Shown here piece after piece: positions 34,355 through 43,300 of a DNA stretch of 64,000 bases. A program made the position numbers and the translations under genes. This DNA is from DAOSVX01 sp964447275 (GTDB lineage: Bacteria > Bacillota_I > Bacilli_A > RF39 > UBA660): NCBI GenBank assembly GCA_964447275.1, contig CAYURI010000001.1:61323-125322 (forward strand). The letters are read 5' to 3'. Below the pieces are notes generated by a model, which did no database searches, had not been told where the DNA came from, and worked only from the letters and a program-made list of their open reading frames with translations. Each line of letters opens with the position of its first letter. Positions within the stretch are counted from its first letter, which is position 1.

Positions 34355-35799
34355 TTTTCCCTCTTAAATAATTTTTTTATTCTAAACCAAATATAAACCG
34401 TTCCGGAATGGACAACACGTTTAAATTCTGACCATGTTAAATTTTTTAAAAATGTTTTAACGATATAAGTAAAAGAAAAATAATATTTTGACATTAAGCC
34501 ATCGCGAATCTTTTCTATTTCTTTAGCATTAGCATATGGATAATTTACTAAACATCTTAAATATCCGTCGTTATCTAACCACTCATTATAATTTTCGGTT
34601 ATTAAATACCCGGACTCTTTTGCCCAATCATAAAAATCTGTTCCAGGAAATGGTACTGCTTGTTGAAAGAATACCATGTCTGGATATAACTTTTTAGCAA
34701 AATTAAAGGTGTCTTGAATTGTTTTTAAATTATCACCTTTTAAACCAATCATAAAACATCCAAACACTTTTATATCTAATTTTCTAGCACTTTCAGCGAA
34801 AGCAATTGAATCTTCTAATTTTATTCCTTTTTTTGTTTCATCAAGGACACTTTGATTACCGGACTCATAACCAACAACCAAAAGTCTACAGCCTGCTTTC
34901 TTCATTTCTTTCATCACATCATATGGCAAACTTGCTCTAACATTTGCTGACCAAACCAATTTTAATTTTCGATTAATTATCTCTTTACAAATCTCAACCA
35001 CTCTATTAGTATCAACTGAAAAAGTATCATCCTCAATAAAAATTTCTTTTATTTCTGGCATCTTTTTATTTATATATTCTAGTTCATCAACAAAATCTTT
35101 AACGCTTCTTTTTCGATATAATCTGCCTGTCATGGTTTGCGGATATGAACAAAAATTACATCTAAATGGACATCCTCTACTTGAAAACACTTGAATCATT
35201 GGATGTTTTGCAAATGCATAATAATAATCAGCAGGATTTAAAAACTTTTGATATACCAAAGAAACAAAAGGCAATTCATCTAAATCTGAGATATATTCTC
35301 TTTTATCAGTAACTATTACTTTATCATTTTTTAAATAAGCTATACCATTCACATTTTTGTAATCTTTAAAATTTTTAACTATATCTAATACTGTAAAATC
35401 ATATTCATATAGTAAAGCTATATCAATAGCAGGGAAATCTTTTAAAACCTTTCCTGGCAAAGCTGTGATATGAGTTCCGCCTACTGCGATTTTTATATTT
35501 GGGAATTTCTTTTTAATTTTGGTTAAGAGTTTCCCATCAGTATCACACGTTGGTGTAGTTAATTCTGTTACTATTAAGTCTGGCTTATAACTGTTTATAT
35601 ATTTTATTAAATCATCGCCATCAAAATTTCTAGCAATACAATCAATTAAATCTACATCATATTTATTTTTTATTAATACACCTGCTGAATAAGCAAGCCA
35701 ATACGGATAATATAAAGTCCCACTTTTAGTTTTCTCCGGCCAGCGACTAGCCCTACTTATTTTAAATTTATATGGTAAATTAACAAATAATATTTTCAT
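34351..35799 (-). CDS. B12-binding-type radical SAM protein
   Basis: The 482-residue protein has an N-terminal Rossmann region of the B12-binding type (ILFVNLPY ... VGGTHITALPG; no clear DxHxxG histidine loop). The radical SAM core follows, with the 4Fe-4S cysteines C210, C214 and C217 in SSRGCPFRCNFCSYP, then IFIEDDTFSVD and VGYESGNQSVLDETKKG. The layout is that of HpnJ/BchE-like enzymes, which modify lipids, polyprenols or cofactors. The substrate is unknown. It sits between a glycosyltransferase and an EmrE-like flippase, so a glycolipid or sugar modification is the natural guess. Confidence 0.82.
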   Translation of the reverse strand: MKILFVNLPYKFKISRASRWPEKTKSGTLYYPYWLAYSAGVLIKNKYDVDLIDCIARNFDGDDLIKYINSYKPDLIVTELTTPTCDTDGKLLTKIKKKFPNIKIAVGGTHITALPGKVLKDFPAIDIALLYEYDFTVLDIVKNFKDYKNVNGIAYLKNDKVIVTDKREYISDLDELPFVSLVYQKFLNPADYYYAFAKHPMIQVFSSRGCPFRCNFCSYPQTMTGRLYRKRSVKDFVDELEYINKKMPEIKEIFIEDDTFSVDTNRVVEICKEIINRKLKLVWSANVRASLPYDVMKEMKKAGCRLLVVGYESGNQSVLDETKKGIKLEDSIAFAESARKLDIKVFGCFMIGLKGDNLKTIQDTFNFAKKLYPDMVFFQQAVPFPGTDFYDWAKESGYLITENYNEWLDNDGYLRCLVNYPYANAKEIEKIRDGLMSKYYFSFTYIVKTFLKNLTWSEFKRVVHSGTVYIWFRIKKLFKREK

Positions 35800-35808
35800 T
35801 TTTTCCTC

Positions 35809-36165
35809 CTATATTTTTATATTCATCAGGAAAACTCCTGATATTACCAAAAATGCACCAATCAAAGTATATACCGTAGCATGTTCTTTAAAAATAAATA
35901 TTCCAGATATTACAACAAGAACATTCAATATACCACTTATTGCTGGTATCATAATACTTATTTCACTTTTGCTTATTATGCTAACAAATATTAGAAAGCT
36001 TATTGCGTAACAAATAAATCCTATCAAAGTTATATAATTTATTCTGACATCTATTATTGGAATAATAAATGAAGGCTTTAAGTTTATTTGACTTCCACCA
36101 AATTTTAAAAGGACTATTCCCAATATACCACTTAATAAATATAATATTATTGCCCATAATTTCAC
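35809..36165 (-). CDS. EmrE-like four-helix flippase subunit
   Basis: This 118-residue protein consists almost wholly of four transmembrane helices with short loops and resembles the EamA/SMR group (ArnE/ArnF type). It ends in VYTLIGAFLVISGVFLM, the usual last helix of that group. In polysaccharide loci such proteins flip polyprenyl-phosphate sugars across the membrane. It overlaps the DUF2304 gene by 4 bp and follows the polyprenyl-phosphate glycosyltransferase, which fits a flippase for its product. The direction and cargo are inferred. Confidence 0.75.
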   Translation of the reverse strand: MKLWAIILYLLSGILGIVLLKFGGSQINLKPSFIIPIIDVRINYITLIGFICYAISFLIFVSIISKSEISIMIPAISGILNVLVVISGIFIFKEHATVYTLIGAFLVISGVFLMNIKI

Positions 36166-36500
36166 TTTTTATCACGCCCTTCCCTGTTTTTTAATAGAGC
36201 CACTTGTTGAGATAACTCTACTATTTTCTCTTTTTGAATTGCAATCATTTTGCTATTCCTAAAATTTATCAAAATTAAAAATATAATGCATAAAACGAAA
36301 AGCAAAGAAGGTGGATACTCAATGCCAGCGATTTTTGCTAATCCATCTATTAATTTTGGGAATATAGCCAATATTAACATAGCAAAAGATCCAATCATCC
36401 ATAGTATACTTTCTTCAATTGAAAATTTGCTTTTTCTTACAGCGTTTAAAATATATATAATGGTAAGAATCGCAATAACTATAAAATATATATTTTTCAT
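36162..36500 (-). CDS. DUF2304 membrane protein
   Basis: The 112-residue protein has three hydrophobic helices and a C-terminal coiled tail, with the central SIEESILWMIGSFAMLILAIFP and PPSLLFVLCIIFLI typical of DUF2304. Members are regularly encoded next to GtrB-like polyprenyl-phosphate glycosyltransferases and probably assist them at the membrane. Here it overlaps that gene upstream and the EmrE-like gene downstream by 4 bp each, so the three are translationally coupled. Confidence 0.82.
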   Translation of the reverse strand: MKNIYFIVIAILTIIYILNAVRKSKFSIEESILWMIGSFAMLILAIFPKLIDGLAKIAGIEYPPSLLFVLCIIFLILINFRNSKMIAIQKEKIVELSQQVALLKNREGRDKK

Positions 36501-37237
36501 TTAATTGCACTCCTTTTTAATTTAGATGCTTTAAGTATAATTATCATTATTGTATAACACATTTTTATCATATATTTTATTGGTTTAAAAAAACCACTAT
36601 GCATACTAACCCCGTTTTCACGAGATCTCATTTTTACTGGTATCTCACAAATTTTATAACCAAGTAGCAGCATTTCAATAATTAAATTAGCATCTGGGAA
36701 TTCAGGATAGTTACCCATCTTGGCATATCTTTGCATCACCTTTTTGTCAAGGCATTGAAATCCAGATGTTGGATCGGTTATATTTTGTTTACACAAAAGT
36801 AATATTAATTTTGAAAAAAGTTTTGTACCTAATCTTCGAAAGAAACTATGTTTATATCCACTGGCCTCTAAAAATCTAGAGCCAATTACAATATTACAAT
36901 CCCCAGACTTCATTTTCTCGTAAAGGCGCTTTGCTTCTTTAGCAATATGCTGACCATCAGCATCGAATTGTATTACATAATCATAATTATTATCTACCGC
37001 ATACTTTATACCAGTTTGAACAGCCATAGCATAGCCAACATTAAAAGGCATAGAAATACAATTAACCTTTAGCTCTTCAACTATTTTTGCCGTATTATCT
37101 TTTGAGCAATCATTAACTACTACAATATCCGCCTTAGGCATATCCTCTTTAATTTCTAAAATTGTTTTTGTAATGTTTTGCTCCTCATTGTAAGCAGGTA
37201 TTACAAAGATTATTTTATCTTCTTTAGGTTTTAACAT
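36497..37237 (-). CDS. Polyprenyl-phosphate glycosyltransferase (DPM1/GtrB-like)
   Basis: The 246-residue GT2 enzyme has FVIPAYNEEQNITKTI, VVNDCSKDNT, IQFDADGQH (metal-binding) and DPTSGFQCLDKKV, the signature of dolichol-phosphate-mannose synthase relatives. It lacks the two C-terminal membrane helices of GtrB and has only an amphipathic or hydrophobic tail near 225-240. It should charge undecaprenyl phosphate with a sugar on the cytoplasmic side. The coupled DUF2304 protein, the EmrE-like flippase and the adjacent GT-C protein complete a three-step glycosylation route. Confidence 0.88.
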   Translation of the reverse strand: MLKPKEDKIIFVIPAYNEEQNITKTILEIKEDMPKADIVVVNDCSKDNTAKIVEELKVNCISMPFNVGYAMAVQTGIKYAVDNNYDYVIQFDADGQHIAKEAKRLYEKMKSGDCNIVIGSRFLEASGYKHSFFRRLGTKLFSKLILLLCKQNITDPTSGFQCLDKKVMQRYAKMGNYPEFPDANLIIEMLLLGYKICEIPVKMRSRENGVSMHSGFFKPIKYMIKMCYTIMIIILKASKLKRSAIK

Positions 37238-37255
37238 ATTAAACCTCCCTATGTT

Positions 37256-39148
37256 TTATTCAGTAACTAATTCTAGTATTTTCCCAGTTTGATCTTTATT
37301 TACCTTAAATAAAGAATTATCAACAATACTACTTTTTTCATCAAATAGTATACCATAATTATTTATAAACTCTTCATCGATATCAAACAAATAAACATAG
37401 TCATAACTAGTAACAAGTTCGTTGGACCAATCTTTTGGATCTTTGTAAACTGTCCAAATATCTCCTTCATTGTATGGTTGACCAATACTCCAAGCATAAG
37501 CTAAATTCATTTTCTTTGGAGTTAGCTCATATCTAGCAATGTAGAAATCTATTCCATTATCGTTGGTGGAAACAAAATAAACACGTTCATTATTTGCGAC
37601 ATATTTATCAGTTGTCGATTTAAAAATTGAGTATGCTGATCTAGTTTCTATGGTTGTTCCAACGTTTGCTCTGGCTAAAAAAGTTACATTAATAATAGCT
37701 GAGAAATTTATAAATAATAAAGAAGTTATAAAGAATAGCACCAACCCTTTTGTCATGCCTTTTATATCATCTCTATATCTATAAACAAGTAAAGCTAAAG
37801 CTAAAATTAGCATTCCTAAAGAATATGTACTCAAATATCTTTGGAAAGAAGCTAATCTCAACGCTTCGTATTCAGAAAAGACCGATAAATAAGCCGTGGC
37901 TAATATTAAAAATGCATATGCCATAGATCCTAATGTAACTAGCCATCCTATTAACTTGTAACTGCGTTTTTCTCTTTCATCTTTAACATCATGAGATATT
38001 AAATAAGTAACTAATATGAAAGCTCCTATCGTCAGAACAAAAGTTAAGGTAATTGTCGCTGAATCTGTTAGCGGATTATAAAATAAAGCTTTTATATAAT
38101 CATGCGCAACTATTGCTTTATATCCCTCTAATCTTTGTAAAAAGAAATTTATTGAATTTGTTATCATTGCTTTCGTTTCCATTGCCGCCGAAACATTATT
38201 GGCTTTTAAGTTTAAGCCCCAAACAAACTTTATAATTAAAGCAGGGATAAAAGTTAAAATTATCCAAATGCTGTTTTTAAAAATAGTTTTAATTTTAAAT
38301 TGAAATTTATTTTTTATAAATAAATTATCAATTAAAATTATTACAAAAGCTATACCACCTAAAACCAAACCAAAATCTTTAATAAAAATCAATATAGCTA
38401 GAGAAAGAGCTAAATTCATTAATTTAAAAGTTTTATTTTCATCTTCATAATTAAAATAGTAACTAAATATAGTATAAGCGAATGCTATCCCTAGCATCGG
38501 GTCAACATAAATTGAATTATAGACATTTGGATAAAAAACTAGAGGCAAAATTATAAATAAAGCGTAAGAAATATATAAGTTAATGCTTTTTAATGTTTTA
38601 AACTTTTTAAATACAGGTAATATAAATGAAACAAGAAGTAAATTAAAAGCAAAATAAACGATTGATTCATTATATGAACCATTTAATTTTGCGCAAAAAT
38701 ATTGAAATAAACCTGGGCCAGATAAATAAGTTTTTACTAGAACTGTTGAATCATTTCCAAGCCCAAAATTATTTAAATGAAACATATTCTTCACTACTAG
38801 CGCCCAATGAGAAAATTCATCCCATACGACGAACTGCCTGCCATAATCTACTAGGCAAAAAAACAAACAACTAATTAATAATAGTAAAACAACCGGAGTT
38901 AAAATGAGATTTTTGGCATTTTTTTTATCTTTTATGATTTGCCAAAGATTATATGCTAGAAGAAGAATATTTATTCCCAAAATAAAGTAATAGCCAATAT
39001 TTAAAGCTTTAAATAAACCAAAGGCAAACAAAATTAAGATAATACTTGATATTGAAATAAACAAAGTTTCTTCCAACCTCTTTTTGAATAAAAATGCCAA
39101 AGCACCAGACATGTTTAAAAGTAAAAGTATTATTAATATATAACCCAC
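37256..39148 (-). CDS. GT-C-like integral membrane glycosyltransferase, copy 1
   Basis: The 630-residue protein has about twelve transmembrane helices and a soluble C-terminal region of about 110 residues. The first large outer loop carries the acidic VVWDEFSHWAL, the type of Asp/Glu motif that forms the active site of GT-C enzymes using polyprenyl-phosphate sugars. It starts with GTG after AGAGGTG and begins a transcription unit. It is a diverged paralogue of the gene at 43301 (same length, matching FDELRLWGA loop). It probably transfers the sugar delivered by the adjacent GtrB-like enzyme and flippase. Confidence 0.7.
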   Translation of the reverse strand: MGYILIILLLLNMSGALAFLFKKRLEETLFISISSIILILFAFGLFKALNIGYYFILGINILLLAYNLWQIIKDKKNAKNLILTPVVLLLLISCLFFCLVDYGRQFVVWDEFSHWALVVKNMFHLNNFGLGNDSTVLVKTYLSGPGLFQYFCAKLNGSYNESIVYFAFNLLLVSFILPVFKKFKTLKSINLYISYALFIILPLVFYPNVYNSIYVDPMLGIAFAYTIFSYYFNYEDENKTFKLMNLALSLAILIFIKDFGLVLGGIAFVIILIDNLFIKNKFQFKIKTIFKNSIWIILTFIPALIIKFVWGLNLKANNVSAAMETKAMITNSINFFLQRLEGYKAIVAHDYIKALFYNPLTDSATITLTFVLTIGAFILVTYLISHDVKDEREKRSYKLIGWLVTLGSMAYAFLILATAYLSVFSEYEALRLASFQRYLSTYSLGMLILALALLVYRYRDDIKGMTKGLVLFFITSLLFINFSAIINVTFLARANVGTTIETRSAYSIFKSTTDKYVANNERVYFVSTNDNGIDFYIARYELTPKKMNLAYAWSIGQPYNEGDIWTVYKDPKDWSNELVTSYDYVYLFDIDEEFINNYGILFDEKSSIVDNSLFKVNKDQTGKILELVTE

Positions 39149-39182
39149 GAAACACCTCTTAATTTTTCATTTTTGTATATTT

Positions 39183-39188
39183 ATTATA
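39183..39188 (-). promoter_or_regulatory. -10 of the internal locus promoter
   Basis: TATAAT on the minus strand lies after the terminator at 39204-39234 and about 35 bp before the GTG at 39148. The -35 is weak. Confidence 0.5.
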
Positions 39189-39203
39189 CTATAAATATAT
39201 AAT

Positions 39204-39234
39204 TAAAAAAAGAAAAATTACTTAAGAATTTTTC
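39204..39234 (-). terminator. Terminator inside the polysaccharide locus
   Basis: GAAAAATT and AATTTTTC form an 8-bp stem with a 7-nt loop and seven T on the minus strand. It splits the locus into two transcription units. Confidence 0.75.
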
Positions 39235-40336
39235 TCCAATCTTTATATATATTTTCTTTATAATATTTTGATATGGTTTTTTCAATGTTTGCAGCATATT
39301 TTTTCAATTCTTTTTTATCATTAATTAATGAAACAATTTTCTTGGTCATGGCCATCTTATTTCTATCTTTTATTAATATTCCTATATCATTTTTTAAAAG
39401 CTCTTCAGCACCGCTGGCTGAATCAAAAGCTATACAAGGGACGCCATAATTCATTGATTCAATTAAAACTATACCAAAAGCTTCAGTATAAGATGTCATA
39501 ACATATAATGAACTATCTAAATAATATTTCTCTTGGTCTTTGTCTACCAAAAAACCCGGCATTATAACTTTGCCTTTTAAATTATAATTTGCGATTTTTT
39601 TTACTATTTCTGCTTTTTCATAACCATCACCAAGTAAATATAACTTTATCTCCGAATCTAAATTATTAACCTCTTTAAAAATATCAATTAAATCCAAAAA
39701 ACCTTTTTCCGGTGAAAATCTACCAACTGAAATCATATTTTTAGATATTAATTTACTTTTTTTGGTCGCTATTTTATCCAAACTATTAGGCATATAAATA
39801 CATTTGGCTTTTTTTGTTTTCCCTTTATACATGTCTGTTAGCTTATTAGTACTTAGTACCAAATAATCAAATGATTCCACTGATTTAAGTAATGCTTTTG
39901 AATATTTTTCTTCGCTTGGGAAATTATGGTCTGTGGCGATCTTTATAATTGATTTGTTTTTTAAATATTTATTAATTAATTGATTTATGGAAATCCTTGT
40001 TGTTATTATATAATCAGCTTTAATATTTCTTAAATATTTTTTAGCATTTAAAGTCGTTTCTATTTTCAAATCGTTTCTTCTTTTAATTTCTGAAAATGCT
40101 TCTTTAAACTTTTTATTTTTTATAAGGCTTTTTAATGATACTTTATCAGGGTAATCTTTAGATAAATAAATTACCTTAACCCTTTTATCAACATAAAACA
40201 ATTCCTTATCATAATAATCATATAGTAAAACTAGTTCGACACAATAATCGGACGACAAAATATTGGCAAGTGTGGAAACATACTTCTCTACACCGCCACC
40301 ATAAAGTTGCAAAGAAAATATAACAACTTTTTTCAT
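39218..40336 (-). CDS. GT4-family glycosyltransferase
   Basis: The 372-residue GT-B enzyme has SLQLYGGGVEKYVSTLANIL, MISVGRFSPEKGFLDLIDIF, LYLLGDGYEKAEIV and the donor-site SYTEAFGIVLIESMNYGVPCIAFDSASGAEELL. It follows the same plan as the GT4 at 29974, and the two are probably paralogues. Its start overlaps the end of the preceding two-domain glycosyltransferase by 4 bp. It is the last gene of the upstream transcription unit. Confidence 0.88.
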   Translation of the reverse strand: MKKVVIFSLQLYGGGVEKYVSTLANILSSDYCVELVLLYDYYDKELFYVDKRVKVIYLSKDYPDKVSLKSLIKNKKFKEAFSEIKRRNDLKIETTLNAKKYLRNIKADYIITTRISINQLINKYLKNKSIIKIATDHNFPSEEKYSKALLKSVESFDYLVLSTNKLTDMYKGKTKKAKCIYMPNSLDKIATKKSKLISKNMISVGRFSPEKGFLDLIDIFKEVNNLDSEIKLYLLGDGYEKAEIVKKIANYNLKGKVIMPGFLVDKDQEKYYLDSSLYVMTSYTEAFGIVLIESMNYGVPCIAFDSASGAEELLKNDIGILIKDRNKMAMTKKIVSLINDKKELKKYAANIEKTISKYYKENIYKDWRKILK

Positions 40337-42150
40337 TTCCTTTGACTCCTGTTTTTAAAATACATAACTACTTTATTAATTGTTTTTTTGATCCCATAAT
40401 TTTTAAGTGATCTTAAAAATTTTGATATTAAACGAAATGGTTTTGTGACCCTCCAAGATTTACTTTTTAAAATACCATAATAGTCTTCTAAGTATTCATT
40501 ATTTGAATATGATATAGATGCTTCATTTAAACACCCAAAGACATAGTTAGAATAATTTTTAGATAAGATGGCAACACTTTTTTCAAATTTAGATAAATAT
40601 TCATCATTTAAAACAAATCTTAGTATGGTTTTCAAGCCCAGTATTTGTTTTTTTATATTATAAGCTGCACTATTTGAATTGGTATTAACTATTGTTAATG
40701 GCTGATTTATTCCTAAAACCCTTACTTTTTTAGCAATAGATAACCAATAACAAGTATCCTCTCCTATTACCAAAGATGGGTCAAAAAATAATTTTTCTTT
40801 TATTAAAAAAGATCTTTTTATCATTACAGTCGGAGTAGCAATATGACAAGAATATATAAGTGTATCAACTATTTCACCACTTTGTTTACCGCTTTCAACA
40901 ATTTCCTTAGTTCCACTTGAATCTTTTCTAGTGTAAGAAGTATGAGAAAAACTGGCATTTGTCAAAAGCATCATTTTTAATTGTTTCTCGATTTTCTCTT
41001 TGGTAAATTCATCATCTGAGTCTAAAAAAGCTATATAATCCCCGGTTGCTTTTTTTATCCCCATGTTTCTGGCATAGGCAGCGCCATGATTTTTATCCAA
41101 CATTAATATTTGACAATTCTTGTTAGCTTTTACTACTTTTTCTAATTTATCAATTTTTTCTGTGCTGCCATCATTAACTAGAATTATCTCATTATTAATA
41201 TATGTTTGATTTAAAACGGTTTTTAAAGCTTTTACACAATCGTCAACGCGATTATAAAAAGGAATTATTACACTAACTTTTTCTTTTGGATTAGCTTTTT
41301 CCATTTTCTTCAGTTCTTGTTGCTCTTTTTCTAAACAATACTCGGTAGCTTTTTTATAAGGTGTATCAAAAAGAAATCTAGCCATTTCTTTAAAGAACTC
41401 ATATTTACTGCCTTCTAATTTAATAATTTGGTTGTCAGTTAAATCCTCAAAAAAGCCAATCCACATTGGTTCTCCTTCAGATAAAACTCTAGGATTTACG
41501 TTAGACTCTTGATTAGCGTGCGTTCTTGATTTGGCTGTAGTTTCAGGGACATGAATAAAATCATACTTTTTCATCATCTTCCACCAAAGCTCATAGTCTT
41601 GAGTACATCTTTTGGTTTCATCAAAAAGGCCGCAATCTTTAAAAGCTTTAGCTGGAATTAATAAAGTAATACCATTTATAGCACCTCTTAAGACGCCATA
41701 TAAAGGTTTTTTATTTAACATGTATGTATTTTTAGTGCAATTGGAAATTATTGCTGATTTCTCATTTATTAGGTCATAATCTGAATATATTATTGTCTTT
41801 GTATTAAATAAATTGTTTTTTTCTAAGTACTTGATCTGATTTTCTATTTTGTCTAAATAGTAAACATCATCATGACTTAGCCATGAAAAATACTTCCCTT
41901 TCATGTTTTTTATAGCTAAATTTAAAGCGGTTGATACACCACCATTTTCTTTAGCAAAATACTTTATTTTTTCACCATAAGATTTCGCAATCTTCTCTGT
42001 TTCACCATTGTCTTTACTGCCATCATTAATAACAATTATTTCAATGTTTTTATAAGTTTGATTTAAAGCACTATCAATTGCTTCTCTCATATATTTGGCA
42101 GCATTATAAACCGGGATTACTATTGTGACTAAAGGATTATTTTTTTCCAT
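40333..42150 (-). CDS. Two-domain GT2 glycosyltransferase
   Basis: This protein of about 605 residues contains two complete GT-A domains. The first (about 1-230) has VTIVIPVYNAAKYM, VINDGSKDNG and the unusual SWLSHDDVYYLDKI metal site. The second (about 290-500) has VSVIIPFYNRVDDC, LVNDGSTEK and AFLDSDDEF. It could add two sugars in turn, as chain-extending polymerases do. The first domain is closely similar to the single-domain neighbour at 42137, which suggests duplication and fusion. AGGAGG selects the ATG at 42150 over one at 42186. Confidence 0.87.
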   Translation of the reverse strand: MEKNNPLVTIVIPVYNAAKYMREAIDSALNQTYKNIEIIVINDGSKDNGETEKIAKSYGEKIKYFAKENGGVSTALNLAIKNMKGKYFSWLSHDDVYYLDKIENQIKYLEKNNLFNTKTIIYSDYDLINEKSAIISNCTKNTYMLNKKPLYGVLRGAINGITLLIPAKAFKDCGLFDETKRCTQDYELWWKMMKKYDFIHVPETTAKSRTHANQESNVNPRVLSEGEPMWIGFFEDLTDNQIIKLEGSKYEFFKEMARFLFDTPYKKATEYCLEKEQQELKKMEKANPKEKVSVIIPFYNRVDDCVKALKTVLNQTYINNEIILVNDGSTEKIDKLEKVVKANKNCQILMLDKNHGAAYARNMGIKKATGDYIAFLDSDDEFTKEKIEKQLKMMLLTNASFSHTSYTRKDSSGTKEIVESGKQSGEIVDTLIYSCHIATPTVMIKRSFLIKEKLFFDPSLVIGEDTCYWLSIAKKVRVLGINQPLTIVNTNSNSAAYNIKKQILGLKTILRFVLNDEYLSKFEKSVAILSKNYSNYVFGCLNEASISYSNNEYLEDYYGILKSKSWRVTKPFRLISKFLRSLKNYGIKKTINKVVMYFKNRSQRK

Positions 42151-43288
42151 TTTTTGCCCTCCTAATTTGTTCAATTTTTTTATCAATTTCTAAAGCTATT
42201 TCAGTTAAATTATTATTTTCATAATGTTTTTTTAAATATTGATAAAAATTTTGCGTTGATCCATAATCTTTTATCATATCTTCTTTAGAAATATTTTCTA
42301 ATATTTCTAATATCTTTTTTTTAGTATCAACTAAAATATTTTGTGAAGTTTGTGTTACTTGACCAGAATGAGTTCTAATTGCTGCCACTGTATATGGAAT
42401 ATTTATAAAAGTGTAGTATTTTAACATTCTCGCCCACATATCTTTTTCTTGGGTTATTCGTTCTTTTTCGTTAAAGTATCCTGCTTTTATAAATGCTTTC
42501 TTAGGAATAAGCACAGAGCCTCCATTTATTTCGCCTTGTAGCAAACACATCCAATGAGATGTTTTTGTTAATTTATAATCAGAAATATGTAAATTAGCTA
42601 TCACTGTTTTATCTAATAATAATTCGTCATTTTCATCTATTAAATTAAAATTAGTATAAGTAATTATATCTTTTCTGTCTGTGTGATTTAAATAATTAAT
42701 GTGTTCTTCCAAGTAATTAGGATAAAAAAGATCATCATGACTTAACCAAGCAAAATATTCGCCATGCATTTTTTTAATTCCATAATTTAAAGCTGAAGAA
42801 ACACCACCATTTTCTTTTTTAAAATATAAAACTTTATCACCATATTTTAAAACTGCTTTTTCAGTTTTGCCATCATCTGTGCTTCCATCATTAACAACAA
42901 TTATTTCATGATTTTTATAAGTTTGGTCAAGAGCACTTTGAATTGCTTTATCAACAAAATTAGTTCCATTATAAACCGGAATTATTATTGAAACTAGCGG
43001 CTCTTTTTTAATCTTTTTTTTATTAGCTGCCTCATATAATTTTAATTCATTTTCATATAACAACTTATTTAAAGAATCGTTATATTGAAAAACCTTATAT
43101 TCCAAAACTTTAAAAGCTTTAAACAGTTCTTTTTCGACTAAATAATTTTGATTATTTTGTTTTTCAATTGCTGTATCTAATTCTTTTTTTAAATTCTTAA
43201 TAGCCTTTTCAGTTTCCTGAATATGATTTAAAAACATTTTATTTAGAATGCGTTTGAATGGTTTTTTTATTAATTCTTTAAGTTTCAT
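42137..43288 (-). CDS. GT2 glycosyltransferase with coiled-coil N-terminus
   Basis: The 383-residue protein has about 95 residues of basic and heptad-like sequence, probably a coiled coil at the membrane surface. The GT-A domain follows: VSIIIPVYNGTNFVDKAI, VVNDGSTDDG and FAWLSHDDLFYPNY. The SHDD metal motif and the segments after it match the first domain of the neighbouring two-domain enzyme. Its end overlaps that gene by 14 bp. The sugar is unknown. Confidence 0.87.
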   Translation of the reverse strand: MKLKELIKKPFKRILNKMFLNHIQETEKAIKNLKKELDTAIEKQNNQNYLVEKELFKAFKVLEYKVFQYNDSLNKLLYENELKLYEAANKKKIKKEPLVSIIIPVYNGTNFVDKAIQSALDQTYKNHEIIVVNDGSTDDGKTEKAVLKYGDKVLYFKKENGGVSSALNYGIKKMHGEYFAWLSHDDLFYPNYLEEHINYLNHTDRKDIITYTNFNLIDENDELLLDKTVIANLHISDYKLTKTSHWMCLLQGEINGGSVLIPKKAFIKAGYFNEKERITQEKDMWARMLKYYTFINIPYTVAAIRTHSGQVTQTSQNILVDTKKKILEILENISKEDMIKDYGSTQNFYQYLKKHYENNNLTEIALEIDKKIEQIRRAKNGKK

Positions 43289-43300
43289 AATATTTTCTCC

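Noticed and set aside
37256..39148. Wzx flippase or Wzy polymerase
   Set aside because: The acidic first-loop motif, about twelve helices with a soluble C-terminus and a GtrB-like neighbour fit GT-C better, and export in this locus is served by an ABC transporter.
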